Part shown: positions 26,600-34,349 of the stretch, in pieces | Layout: every line of letters starts with the position of its first letter | How positions within the stretch are numbered: the stretch's first letter is position 1 | Assembly (NCBI GenBank): GCA_017849455.1 | Contig: JAFIGX010000005.1 | Location: 1-34,382 of the forward strand | DNA length: 34,382 nt | Reading direction: 5' to 3' | Source of the DNA: Pseudobacter sp. | GTDB lineage: Bacteria; Bacteroidota; Bacteroidia; Chitinophagales; Chitinophagaceae | Made by a program: the position numbers and the translations under genes | The notes under the pieces: model-generated | Database searches by the model: none | What the model was told of the DNA's origin: nothing | What the model saw: the letters and a program-made list of their open reading frames with translations, nothing else

Positions 26600-26797
26600 A
26601 TGCTGATCATTGATTCAAAAGATTGCGAAAACATTGACAAGGCCCTCAAAAAGTACAAGAAAAAATTTGAGAAAGCCAAGATCCTGATCCAATTGAGGGA
26701 GCGTCAATCGTATACCAAGCCATCGGTAAGGCATCGCAACCAGGTGTTGAAGGCTATTTACAAACAGAAAGTGGCCTCAGGGGCGATCGAAGGTTAA
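26600..26797 (+). CDS. rpsU: ribosomal protein bS21
   Basis: The protein has 65 residues, small and very basic, and begins MLIIDSKDCENIDKALKKYK with the family's ERQSYTKPSVRHRN segment. It binds the 30S platform near the 3' end of 16S rRNA. In Bacteroidota this subunit covers the anti-Shine-Dalgarno sequence. It has its own promoter, a strong Shine-Dalgarno site and its own terminator, so it is a monocistronic, probably autoregulated gene: low bS21 would free the anti-Shine-Dalgarno and raise its translation. Confidence 0.96.
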   Translation: MLIIDSKDCENIDKALKKYKKKFEKAKILIQLRERQSYTKPSVRHRNQVLKAIYKQKVASGAIEG

Positions 26798-26823
26798 TTC
26801 TTCTATTGAATTGAATATATTTG

Positions 26824-26864
26824 AGATAGCTGCAAAGTTACTTAGCTTTGCGGCTATCTTTTTT
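26824..26864 (+). terminator. Rho-independent terminator of rpsU
   Basis: AGATAGCTGCAAAG (26824-26837) pairs with CTTTGCGGCTATCT (26846-26859) around an 8-base loop, with a single T-G wobble, and a run of six T (26859-26864) follows. It is a strong, textbook terminator. Confidence 0.92.
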
Positions 26865-26908
26865 GTTGCTATAAGAAGAATTGGCCCACGCTTATAAACC
26901 TGATATGC

Positions 26909-28408
26909 ATGAAAAAACTAACATGGGCTTTGGGACTGCTGCTGGTTGTTTTTTTTGCGTTGATATTATGGCTTTGTTTTTTTCAGTTCCCCTCCATGGA
27001 TGATTATGCAGGGAGCTATTTCGAAAGGTCTTATGGGCTTGGCGGGGCTGTCCGGTGGTATCTCCGGGAGCACAACGGCCGGTTCTCCACGATCCCGGCC
27101 TTTTTGGCGATCAGTTCCTCTCACCGGCTCATGGGCCAATATGCATTGCTCCTTATTTTCTTCATAGCCTTTACTTATTCCTCCGTTTTTTGTTTCGTCA
27201 GGGTATTGAGCCGTCACCTTTTTGAACCATCATTGAATATGAAATGGACGGCCCTGATTGCTGCCATGCTCCTGGTGATCTTTCTTTGTTCAGTGCCACA
27301 GGTATCTACCTTCATTTACTGGATGGCCACCAGTGTAACCTACCTCTTCCCATTCGGTATCTTCCTGTTTTTGATCTGCGCTTATTCATCCCTGTTGAAA
27401 CAAGGGCAGAGGCACAAATGGGGCTGGACGGCCATTATCTGTCTGCTCACCGCTTTCCTGGGAGGAAGCAATGAAATAATGCTGTTCTATAGCTTTGCCT
27501 TCCCTTTCCTGGCCGGGCTGCTGATCGTTGCCGCACGAAGGCCCATTCCGGTTCAGCTCTATGTGGTGGCGGGCTTTGCCATACTCCTGTTACTGATCAT
27601 ACTGCAGATCCCTGGCAATAGTGCCAGAGCAGGCCATTATATACCCAGGCAGCCATTGATGGTTTCACTGGCAGGAACTACCTACAGGACCTGGCAAACT
27701 TTATTGCCTGTTTTTTCCAATCCTTTATTTTATATCGGTTGTCTGGGCATTGTTGTGGCCGCCGGTTATCTCAAGCCTTCGGTAGCCGATTATTTTGCAT
27801 CGAAGCGATCGGGTTGGTTACTGGAAACAGCTTGTATTGTGGGGATGATATTTTTTTTCGATCTCATCATCAGGCAGGTAGGCAGTGAAGTACTTCCCCT
27901 GCGGGCTACCAATATCATTGTTTGTCTCACCATCCTTGGATGCTGGTGGATCATTTTAGTGAATGCCTCCAGGTTACGGGAGCTGGTGAAAAATATTCAT
28001 ATCGATCGTCATCGTATACAACCTGTATTTATTGCCGGGTTTTGTATTGCACTGATGGGCTCCGGGTTTGCGTGGCAACTGATGAAAAATATAGTAGTGT
28101 CGCCGGTCCATGCTGCGGTCATGAAGCAGAGAGAGGCAATAATACTGGGTGAGAAGGCAAAAGGGAGGAACCTGGCAACCATTTCGCCATATAGGGAATC
28201 AGCCGAAAGGATCGTTAAAGAGGAGTATAAAAATAAAAGCGGGTTCGTGCTGGAAGAATTTGACCTGCCTCCTTCTTTTGCATACTTCATGGATGAGCCC
28301 AACAACAAGGACATGGCCCCCATATATGCAGAATATTATGGTATCGATACGATCGCCGGGGCCGGTGGAAAATTTGCCCGATTGGGGTTGCTGGATTCAA
28401 AGAAATGA
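26909..28408 (+). CDS. polytopic membrane protein, DUF6056-like, putative GT-C glycosyltransferase
   Basis: The protein has 499 residues and about 11-12 membrane segments, the first at residues 5-25. Directly after it comes PSMDDYAGSYF (Asp31, Asp32), the acidic pair in the first external loop as in GT-C enzymes. HNGRFST (55-61) and GGSNEI then match the layout of DUF6056-type proteins. The C-terminal 110 residues are soluble (ISPYRESAERIVKEEY...). It stands at the head of a three-gene run with a family 2 glycosyltransferase 37 bases downstream and a methyltransferase after that. The GT2 probably makes a polyprenyl-phosphate sugar that this protein or the one at 22035 uses on the far side of the membrane; this is inference from neighbourhood and fold. 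Confidence 0.65.
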   Translation: MKKLTWALGLLLVVFFALILWLCFFQFPSMDDYAGSYFERSYGLGGAVRWYLREHNGRFSTIPAFLAISSSHRLMGQYALLLIFFIAFTYSSVFCFVRVLSRHLFEPSLNMKWTALIAAMLLVIFLCSVPQVSTFIYWMATSVTYLFPFGIFLFLICAYSSLLKQGQRHKWGWTAIICLLTAFLGGSNEIMLFYSFAFPFLAGLLIVAARRPIPVQLYVVAGFAILLLLIILQIPGNSARAGHYIPRQPLMVSLAGTTYRTWQTLLPVFSNPLFYIGCLGIVVAAGYLKPSVADYFASKRSGWLLETACIVGMIFFFDLIIRQVGSEVLPLRATNIIVCLTILGCWWIILVNASRLRELVKNIHIDRHRIQPVFIAGFCIALMGSGFAWQLMKNIVVSPVHAAVMKQREAIILGEKAKGRNLATISPYRESAERIVKEEYKNKSGFVLEEFDLPPSFAYFMDEPNNKDMAPIYAEYYGIDTIAGAGGKFARLGLLDSKK

Positions 28409-28445
28409 TAATCAGATAATTATATTCTATCCAAAGTTGGCATTG

Positions 28446-29159
28446 ATGGTAAGTATAATTTTACCGGTATACAACAGGAGCGAAGAGCTTGAAAAGGGAT
28501 TGCCCGGATTGAAGGCATTACTGGAAAAACAGTCTTCAGGCTTTGAAGTGATCATCGTCGACGATGGTTCGGTGATGAAAGAAGAAATGATGTCGATAGC
28601 CAGGCATCATGATTGCCGGTATATCCGGAATGAGCCCAATGCCGGTAAAGGAATGGCTGTCAGGAGAGGGATGCTGGCCGCTTCAGGCAATATCATTATA
28701 TTCATGGATGGCGATTTTCCGTTTCATTTGTCCGTGATCGATGAAATGGTGAATGTGTTGCAGAACAATAAGATCGTGATCGGCGACAGGACGCTGCCTT
28801 CTTCCAGTTATCCTAAGGAGATCAGCCTTTACAGGAAATGGGGGAGCAATCTGCTCTCCTGCCTGATCAACTGGTTCTATGTGAGGGGGATCAGGGACAG
28901 CCAGTGCGGAATAAAAGGATTCAGGGCTGAAACGGGGAAAGCGATCTTCAACAAGGTCAGCCTCAATGGTTTTGCATTCGATGTGGAGGTATTGGTCATC
29001 GCCCGGAAAAACAAATACGATATCATGCGGACCCCCGTTCATGTATATGCGCAGCCGACAACATCTGTCCGTGTCATGAAAGACGGACTGGGTATGTTGA
29101 TCAGCCTCATCAGGATAGCAATCAATAATGTAAGGGGAAAATATATTATCGATGAATAG
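28446..29159 (+). CDS. family 2 glycosyltransferase (dolichyl/polyprenyl-phosphate sugar synthase-like)
   Basis: The protein has 237 residues from the ATG at 28446. The frame is open upstream, but that part is antisense-free overlap with the previous gene and not protein-like. It has the GT-A fold: VSIILPVYNRSEEL at the N-terminus, DDG at 39-41 (nucleotide binding), NAGKGMAVRRG at 65-75, the metal-binding DGD at 88-90, and DSQCGIKGFR near 157, the signature of ALG5/DPM1-like polyprenyl-phosphate glycosyltransferases. No C-terminal membrane segments. It would transfer a sugar from a nucleotide donor to a lipid phosphate at the inner face of the membrane, feeding the GT-C-like neighbours. Its end overlaps the methyltransferase start by 8 bases. 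Confidence 0.85.
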   Translation: MVSIILPVYNRSEELEKGLPGLKALLEKQSSGFEVIIVDDGSVMKEEMMSIARHHDCRYIRNEPNAGKGMAVRRGMLAASGNIIIFMDGDFPFHLSVIDEMVNVLQNNKIVIGDRTLPSSSYPKEISLYRKWGSNLLSCLINWFYVRGIRDSQCGIKGFRAETGKAIFNKVSLNGFAFDVEVLVIARKNKYDIMRTPVHVYAQPTTSVRVMKDGLGMLISLIRIAINNVRGKYIIDE

Positions 29160-29859
29160 GAAATGGACAAACAGGTTCCGTTTTTTGATGGACGAATGTA
29201 TACCTCCTGTCATCAGGGACCGGAAATGGTTCATGTACCCTTTTTATTGTTGGGCCTATCGCGGGAAGAATATCGGCACGGTGATGGACTTCAAGAAAAA
29301 ATATTTCGAATGGAATGAACAGGAATTGCAACAGTTCTATGAAAATATTCGATCCATCTCATCGGACAGGAACACCGATGTATCGGCCAATGGTATCAGG
29401 ATGATACTTGACCAATGCCGGGATGGTATCGGCTCTGTGCTGGATGTTGGCTGTGGCAAAGGGTATATGCTGAGATCGATACGGCAGGCATATCCAGGGA
29501 TACCGGTACATGGAACGGACTTTGTGGCCCGTCCCGATCTGGATGGAATTCCTTTTACGAAAGCAGAAGCCACGCGATTGCCGCTTGCCGATAAAAGTTT
29601 CGATCTTGTGCTCAGCAGTCATACCATCGAGCATATCCATCAACCAGAAAAGCTGGTCAAGGAGTTGAGGAGGATCGCCCGTAAAAAGATAATTGTCATT
29701 ACCCCGAAACAGCGGTATTTTTACTATACGCTCGATGAGCATATCAACTTCTTTCCGCACAGGGAATTGCTGACCGGATTGATGGGACTGAGTAATTATG
29801 AATGTTCGAAAGTTGACGGCGACTGGGTCTATATTGGCTATCTCACAGATAAAGACTGA
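29152..29859 (+). CDS. class I SAM-dependent methyltransferase
   Basis: The protein has 235 residues. Motif I is VLDVGCGKG (97-105), followed by HGTDF for the ribose-binding acidic position, ATRLPLADKSFDLVLSSHTI (motif II-III region) and EHIHQPEKLVKELRRI, all of the Methyltransf_11 type. The first 60 residues are an extra helical, basic section (RFRFLMDECIPPVIRDRKW). The start overlaps the end of the GT2 gene by 8 bases, so translation is probably coupled and the product works in the same pathway, perhaps methylating a sugar or lipid carrier intermediate. The Xer gene follows after 4 bases, though it is functionally unrelated. Confidence 0.85.
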   Translation: MNRKWTNRFRFLMDECIPPVIRDRKWFMYPFYCWAYRGKNIGTVMDFKKKYFEWNEQELQQFYENIRSISSDRNTDVSANGIRMILDQCRDGIGSVLDVGCGKGYMLRSIRQAYPGIPVHGTDFVARPDLDGIPFTKAEATRLPLADKSFDLVLSSHTIEHIHQPEKLVKELRRIARKKIIVITPKQRYFYYTLDEHINFFPHRELLTGLMGLSNYECSKVDGDWVYIGYLTDKD

Positions 29860-29863
29860 AACC

Positions 29864-30775
29864 ATGCCTGAGTACAGCAGCCATATTATCGGAGAATTCA
29901 TCGATTACCTCAAATTCGAAAAGCGATACTCTCCCCATACGATAAACGGGTATTTGTTGGGCCTCGAACAATTCACCGACTATCTTTTCACAACCTTCGA
30001 CATCAAAGAGTTAGTCCCCGCGGAAATAACCCCGGCGATCATCAGGAGTTGGCTGGCCAGCCTGAAGAATGAGGAAGGCAATTCGTCCAAAACGATCAAT
30101 ATGAAGATATCCGTTTTGAGATCCTTCTTTAAATACCAGTTGCGGCAGGGCAGGGTGGAGGCCACCCCCATGACCAATATGGTGGCGCCGAAGATCCCCA
30201 AAAGGCTGCCTGTTTATGTGGAGGAGGCAGATATCGATACGCTTCTCACGAGTGTAGAATTCCCTGATAGTTGGCAGGGGAGAACAGATAAACTCTTGTT
30301 GAAGGTCTTCTACAGTACCGGTGTTCGCCGTTCGGAACTGGTGGGCCTGAAGGAAAGCCAGTTGAACAGGTCGGGCAACTCCCTGAAAGTACTGGGAAAA
30401 GGGAACAAAGAGAGGGTCATTCCGGTCAGCCAGGAGCTTGTAAAGGATATGAACGGGTATTTGCAGGAAAAAAGGGCCCGTTTTGAGAAGGCCGATATGG
30501 TGCATTTTTTTGTGAATGAGAAGGGGAGGGCATTGTATCCGGGATATGTGCACCGGGTCGTTACCAAATACTTGCAACAGGTAACAACGGTCGGGAAAAA
30601 AAGTCCACACGTATTGAGGCATAGTTTTGCCACACATCTTACCAATAACGGGGCCGACCTCAATGCGGTAAAGGAATTACTCGGTCATTCGAGCCTTGCG
30701 GCCACGCAGATCTACACGCATAACACCATTGAAAAGCTGAAGGAAGTGTATAAAAAAGCGCATCCGAAAGCATGA
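29864..30775 (+). CDS. tyrosine recombinase XerC/XerD
   Basis: The protein has 303 residues from the ATG at 29864. It has an N-terminal SAM-like DNA-binding domain (FIDYLKFEKRYSPHTINGY) and a C-terminal catalytic domain with all conserved residues: Arg155 (TGVRRSE), Lys179 (LGKGNKERV), His249 and Arg252 (PHVLRHSF), His275 (LLGHSS) and the nucleophile Tyr284 (TQIYTHNTIEKLKEVYKKAHP). The tail and length fit chromosomal Xer proteins that resolve dimers at dif, not a mobile-element integrase. In Bacteroidota the Xer gene often stands before hpf, tRNAs, tuf, secE and nusG, as here. XerC and XerD cannot be told apart from this sequence alone. Confidence 0.9.
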   Translation: MPEYSSHIIGEFIDYLKFEKRYSPHTINGYLLGLEQFTDYLFTTFDIKELVPAEITPAIIRSWLASLKNEEGNSSKTINMKISVLRSFFKYQLRQGRVEATPMTNMVAPKIPKRLPVYVEEADIDTLLTSVEFPDSWQGRTDKLLLKVFYSTGVRRSELVGLKESQLNRSGNSLKVLGKGNKERVIPVSQELVKDMNGYLQEKRARFEKADMVHFFVNEKGRALYPGYVHRVVTKYLQQVTTVGKKSPHVLRHSFATHLTNNGADLNAVKELLGHSSLAATQIYTHNTIEKLKEVYKKAHPKA

Positions 30776-30817
30776 GAAATTGTTCAGTGCTGACGCCACT
30801 TTTAGCATAAATTTTAA

Positions 30818-30849
30818 TTTGGAAAAACATACTTCGTTTATTAACTTCA
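30818..30849 (+). promoter_or_regulatory. candidate promoter of the hibernation factor gene
   Basis: TTTG at 30818-30821 lies 20 bases before TAacTTCA at 30842-30849, a two-mismatch version of the -7 consensus. The 154-base spacer holds nothing else that I can name. Confidence 0.35.
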
Positions 30850-30929
30850 TAGCATTAAACGAGACGCTTATGTAAAAGATCTACCCCTCAAGTTCTTTAT
30901 TTATTGTTCACAGTTAAAATGCGATTGTT

Positions 30930-31229
30930 ATGAACGTCAACATTCAGACCGTGCGGTTCAATCCCGATGTAAAACTCGTAGATTATGTCAACAAAAAACT
31001 CCAAAAGATCACCACTTTCCACGACCGCATTATCAAAGTAGAAGTTTATTTGAAGCTCGACAATGTGGTACATGCCATTAAAGACAAGATCGCAGAAATA
31101 AGGGTCCAGGTACCCCGTCACCAATTTTTCGTAAAAGCCTCATCAAAATCTTTCGAGGAATCTTTTGACAATGCATTGGATTCTCTCGTATCACAGATAA
31201 AGAGAAAAAAAGACAAACAAGCAGCCTAA
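30930..31229 (+). CDS. hpf: ribosome hibernation promoting factor (HPF/RaiA family, short form)
   Basis: The protein has 99 residues. It begins MNVNIQTVRFNPDVKLVDYV and shows the family's beta-alpha-beta-beta-beta-alpha pattern: NKKLQKI...HDRIIKVEVYLKLD, then EIRVQVPRHQFFVKASSKSF and a Lys-rich C-terminus. HPF/RaiA proteins bind the 30S decoding site in stationary phase and silence or dimerise ribosomes. The length is that of the short form without the C-terminal dimerisation domain. It is followed by a strong terminator, so it is transcribed separately from the tRNA-tuf block. Confidence 0.9.
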   Translation: MNVNIQTVRFNPDVKLVDYVNKKLQKITTFHDRIIKVEVYLKLDNVVHAIKDKIAEIRVQVPRHQFFVKASSKSFEESFDNALDSLVSQIKRKKDKQAA

Positions 31230-31244
31230 AAACTAATTATAGTG

Positions 31245-31270
31245 AAACCCCGCCAATGGCGGGGTTTTTT
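31245..31270 (+). terminator. Rho-independent terminator after hpf
   Basis: CCCCGCC (31248-31254) pairs with GGCGGGG (31258-31264) around a 3-base loop, with flanking A and T runs that extend the stem, and six T follow. Confidence 0.95.
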
Positions 31271-31337
31271 ATTGGATGGCGGTGAAAAGCAGCCTCGCAA
31301 ATCGTTGAATACAAGCAAAAATTTTCTTTATCAAAGT

Positions 31338-31367
31338 TTTGGGAATTGACAATTTCAATTACCTTTG
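31338..31367 (+). promoter_or_regulatory. promoter of the tRNA - tuf operon
   Basis: TTTG at 31338-31341, an 18-base spacer and TAccTTTG at 31360-31367 give a nearly ideal Bacteroidota promoter. Transcription would start near 31374, about 130 bases before the first tRNA. Confidence 0.75.
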
Positions 31368-31503
31368 CCGTCCCGGAAAATAACGAAGATACGTGTGCAA
31401 TGGCGGGAAGTTCTTTACAGCGTTGAATTTCAAGTGATTTTTACCGGATGATAGGGCGGTGAACGGAGCTGGAATAAATAACAACGACAAAGATTGTAAG
31501 TAT

Positions 31504-31576
31504 GCCACTTTAGCTCAGCCGGTAGAGCAACTGATTTGTAATCAGTAGGTCGTTGGTTCGATTCCGACAAGTGGCT
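31504..31576 (+). tRNA. tRNA-Thr (anticodon TGT)
   Basis: The acceptor stem GCCACTT pairs with AAGTGGC, the discriminator is T, the D-loop has AGCTCAGCCGGTAGAGC, the anticodon loop contains TGT between CTGAT and ATCAG, and the T-arm is GTTCGATTCC. No CCA is encoded. Confidence 0.95.
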
Positions 31577-31593
31577 CTTGGGTAATCAGATCA

Positions 31594-31676
31594 GGGCAGG
31601 TTCCAGAGCGGCCAAATGGGGCGGACTGTAAATCCGCTGTCTTTCGACTTCAGAGGTTCGAATCCTCTCCTGCCCA
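31594..31676 (+). tRNA. tRNA-Tyr (anticodon GTA)
   Basis: The acceptor stem GGGCAGG pairs with CCTGCCC, with an A discriminator. The anticodon stem GCGGA/TCCGC holds GTA. A long variable arm (CTGTCTTTCGACTTCAG) marks it as a class II tRNA, as expected for bacterial tRNA-Tyr. Confidence 0.95.
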
Positions 31677-31791
31677 CTTCGACCGCCGAAGCCCCTAATG
31701 GATCTCAACATTGTTTGAAGTCAAGGGTGAAGGCGGTCAGGATAGTTAGAGAGATCAGTAAAGTTCTTATCATAGCATTCATGATATTCAG

Positions 31792-31814
31792 GGGCGCCGA
31801 AGGCTTCGGCGCCC
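31792..31814 (+). other. perfect GC-rich hairpin just before tRNA-Gly
   Basis: GGGCGCCGAAG (31792-31802) and CTTCGGCGCCC (31804-31814) are perfect reverse complements around one base. The hairpin ends 3 bases before tRNA-Gly and lacks a T-run, so it is not a normal terminator. A wider inverted pair, GACCGCC (about 31681) and GGCGGTC (about 31733), lies in the same 141-base spacer. It could guide tRNA processing. Confidence 0.6.
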
Positions 31815-31817
31815 GAT

Positions 31818-31890
31818 GCGGGAGTAGCTCATTTGGTAGAGCGATAGCCTTCCAAGCTATAGGTGGCGAGTTCGAGCCTCGTCTCCCGCT
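31818..31890 (+). tRNA. tRNA-Gly (anticodon TCC)
   Basis: The acceptor stem GCGGGAG pairs with CTCCCGC, with a T discriminator followed by CCA in the genome (31891-31893). The anticodon stem ATAGC/GCTAT holds TCC, and the T-arm is GTTCGAGCC. It is the only tRNA of this block with an encoded CCA. Confidence 0.95.
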
Positions 31891-31956
31891 CCATTAGTTC
31901 TTTCATTAGGATTGTATAAGTAAGATTGAGAGGATTGCTCTCATTTAGCTATACCA

Positions 31957-32028
<72 letters not shown>

Positions 32029-32202
32029 CGTTTCTTATTCATATTGTATAGTAATAAGGAGTGTAGCCAAGATTGTAGAAGTATTGCAGGCAAAGGCTAT
32101 AAATGGCCGGTGCCGGTTACTTGATAAACCCTTCTGGTATCCGGGTGGATAGAAGAAGGTGTAATTTAAATTTTGTAAAACCACAACTAAAAACAGATAA
32201 CG

Positions 32203-33390
32203 ATGTCAAAAGAGACCTTTAAGAGGGACAAACCTCACGTTAACGTTGGTACCATCGGTCACATTGACCACGGTAAAACCACTTTGACCGCGGCCATCAC
32301 TACCATTTTGGCCAAGTCGGGCTTAGCACAAGCTAAAAAGTATGATGAAATTGATGCTGCCCCCGAAGAGAAAGAACGTGGTATTACCATCAACACGGCG
32401 CACGTTGAGTACCAGACGGCTAACCGTCACTATGCTCACGTTGACTGCCCTGGTCACGCTGACTATGTGAAGAATATGATCACCGGTGCTGCTCAGATGG
32501 ATGGCGCTATCCTGGTTGTGGCTGCTACTGACGGTCCGATGCCCCAGACTAAAGAGCATATCCTGCTCGCCCGTCAGGTAGGCGTTCCCCGTATGGTTGT
32601 CTTTATGAATAAAGTTGACCTGGTAGACGATCCTGAGTTACTGGAACTCGTTGAAATGGAAATCCGCGAGCTGTTGAGCTTCTATGGCTTCGACGGCGAC
32701 AATACACCGATCATCAAAGGTTCTGCCACCGGCGCCCTGGCCGGCGAAGAAAAATGGGTTAAAGCTGTAGAAGAACTGATGGCTGCAGTTGACGCCTATA
32801 TCCCGCTGCCTCCCCGTCCGGTTGATCAGCCCTTCCTGATGTCTGTTGAAGACGTATTCTCTATCACTGGTCGTGGTACTGTGGCTACCGGCCGTATCGA
32901 GAGAGGTCGTATCAAAGTGGGTGAAGCTATCGAGATCGTAGGTCTGATGGAAGCTCCCCTCACCTCCACTGTAACAGGTGTGGAAATGTTCCGTAAATTA
33001 CTCGATCAGGGTGAAGCTGGTGACAATGCCGGTCTGCTCCTGCGCGGTATTGAAAAGAACCAGGTTCGTCGTGGTATGGTACTGGTAAAACCCGGCTCCA
33101 TCACTCCGCACACCGAGTTCAAAGGTGAAGTATACGTATTGAGCAAAGAAGAAGGTGGCCGTCACACGCCATTCTTCAACAAATACCGTCCTCAGTTCTA
33201 CTTCCGTACTACCGACGTAACCGGTGAAGTGGAATTACCTGCAGGTACTGAGATGGTAATGCCTGGCGATAACACTGCCCTGACTGTAAAACTGATCCAG
33301 CCGATTGCGATGGAGAAAGGTCTGAAATTCGCTATCCGTGAAGGTGGTCGTACAGTAGGCGCCGGTCAGGTAACTGAGATCCTGAAATAA
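32203..33390 (+). CDS. tuf: translation elongation factor Tu
   Basis: The protein has 395 residues. This GTPase delivers aminoacyl-tRNA to the ribosome. All G motifs are present: GHIDHGKTT near residue 19 (P-loop), [12 protein letters not shown] (switch I), DCPGHADY (switch II), NKVD (base recognition) and GSATGAL. Domains II (SIEDVFSI-like [22 protein letters not shown]) and III ([11 protein letters not shown], ending [11 protein letters not shown]) complete the protein. Codon use is strongly biased, as expected of a highly expressed gene. It lies in the same transcript direction as the four tRNAs upstream and the tRNA-Trp, secE and nusG genes downstream. Confidence 0.99.
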   Translation: MSKETFKRDKPHVNVGTIGHIDHGKTTLTAAITTILAKSGLAQAKKYDEIDAAPEEKERGITINTAHVEYQTANRHYAHVDCPGHADYVKNMITGAAQMDGAILVVAATDGPMPQTKEHILLARQVGVPRMVVFMNKVDLVDDPELLELVEMEIRELLSFYGFDGDNTPIIKGSATGALAGEEKWVKAVEELMAAVDAYIPLPPRPVDQPFLMSVEDVFSITGRGTVATGRIERGRIKVGEAIEIVGLMEAPLTSTVTGVEMFRKLLDQGEAGDNAGLLLRGIEKNQVRRGMVLVKPGSITPHTEFKGEVYVLSKEEGGRHTPFFNKYRPQFYFRTTDVTGEVELPAGTEMVMPGDNTALTVKLIQPIAMEKGLKFAIREGGRTVGAGQVTEILK

Positions 33391-33434
33391 TCACCATCAT
33401 CCCGCTTAAAACGGGTGAGTAAGAGTGGTTGATG

Positions 33435-33442
33435 TATATTTG
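33435..33442 (+). promoter_or_regulatory. candidate -7 element before tRNA-Trp
   Basis: TAtaTTTG fits the -7 consensus and lies about 40 bases before tRNA-Trp. No TTTG is seen at the -33 position. It may give tRNA-Trp, secE and nusG a promoter independent of tuf. Confidence 0.35.
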
Positions 33443-33482
33443 CAAAGTACTTGGGCTTTATGTTCAGGTACTTTGTTTCTCT

Positions 33483-33553
33483 ACGGGCATAGTTCAATGG
33501 TAGAATAGAGGTCTCCAAAACCTTCGATCTGGGTTCGAATCCTAGTGCCCGTG
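33483..33553 (+). tRNA. tRNA-Trp (anticodon CCA)
   Basis: The acceptor stem ACGGGCA pairs with TGCCCGT, with a G discriminator. The anticodon loop CTCCAAA holds CCA and the T-arm is GGTTCGAATCC. The position between tuf and secE is a well-known bacterial arrangement. Confidence 0.95.
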
Positions 33554-33584
33554 CGTAGTTAATCAACCTTTCAATCATTAAGGT

Positions 33585-33776
33585 ATGAACAAAGTAACGA
33601 CCTATTTCAGGGAATCCTACAAGGAACTGGTGGAAAAGGTAAGCTGGCCAACCTGGTTGCAGTTACAGCAATCCACGATCATCGTGCTGGTAGCTACCGT
33701 GCTGATCACCGCGATCGTATGGGTAATGGACCTGATAGCCCAATCCGGCCTCAAATTCATCTATTCATTGTTTTAA
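33585..33776 (+). CDS. secE: preprotein translocase subunit SecE
   Basis: The protein has 63 residues. It has the short single-membrane-span form: an amphipathic helix with YFRESYKELVEKVSWPTW (the conserved EL-x-K-V-x-W-P segment), then one membrane helix from about residue 30 (STIIVLVATVLITAIVWVMDLI). It clamps SecY in the Sec translocon. nusG starts 3 bases after its stop, so the two are co-translated from one message. Confidence 0.96.
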   Translation: MNKVTTYFRESYKELVEKVSWPTWLQLQQSTIIVLVATVLITAIVWVMDLIAQSGLKFIYSLF

Positions 33777-33779
33777 CTA

Positions 33780-34349
33780 ATGGAAAATCAAACTACTCAA
33801 CAACAGGAAACCAAGTGGTATGTGCTACGGGTGGTGAGCGGCAAAGAGCGCAAGGTTAAAGAATACCTCGACAAGGAGATCTCCCGTGGGGGTTGGGGCG
33901 AGGTAGTGAAGCAGGTTTTTCTGCCGGTAGAGAAAGTATATAAAGTTCAGAACGGTAAAAAAGTAATGCGGGAAAGAAACTATTATCCCGGTTACGTAAT
34001 GATCGAAGTACTGGAAGGCAAACTGTCGGATGACCTGCGTGATGCCATCAAGAATACCACCAATGTGATCCATTTCCTCGGTAAAGAGAACCCGATCGCA
34101 TTGCGGAAAGCAGAAGTGAACAAGATGCTGGGCAAAATGGACGAAATGGCTGAAGCCGGCGGTGTAAGCATGATCGAGCCATTCATCGTTGGCGAAACGA
34201 TCAAGATCATCGAAGGCCCCTTCAACGATTTCAACGGTATTATCGAAGAAGTGAACGACGAAAAGAAAAAACTGAAAGTGACCGTAAAGATCTTCGGTCG
34301 CTCTACACCGGTAGAGCTGAATTATATGCAGGTTGAGAAACTGAGCTAA
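33780..34349 (+). CDS. nusG: transcription termination/antitermination factor NusG
   Basis: The protein has 189 residues. The NGN domain (about 9-115) begins KWYVLRVVSGKERKVKEYL and contains NYYPGYVMIEV, the RNA-polymerase-binding part. The KOW domain (about 135-189) has GETIKIIEGPFNDFNGIIEE and the terminal strand pattern KIFGRSTPVELNYMQVEKL. It binds RNA polymerase and couples it to the ribosome or Rho. The window ends 33 bases after its stop; by the usual order, rplK would follow. Confidence 0.97.
   Translation: MENQTTQQQETKWYVLRVVSGKERKVKEYLDKEISRGGWGEVVKQVFLPVEKVYKVQNGKKVMRERNYYPGYVMIEVLEGKLSDDLRDAIKNTTNVIHFLGKENPIALRKAEVNKMLGKMDEMAEAGGVSMIEPFIVGETIKIIEGPFNDFNGIIEEVNDEKKKLKVTVKIFGRSTPVELNYMQVEKLS

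Noticed and set aside
26816..26823. TATATTTG promoter-like element after rpsU
   Set aside because: No -33 element, and transcription would start inside the terminator stem.
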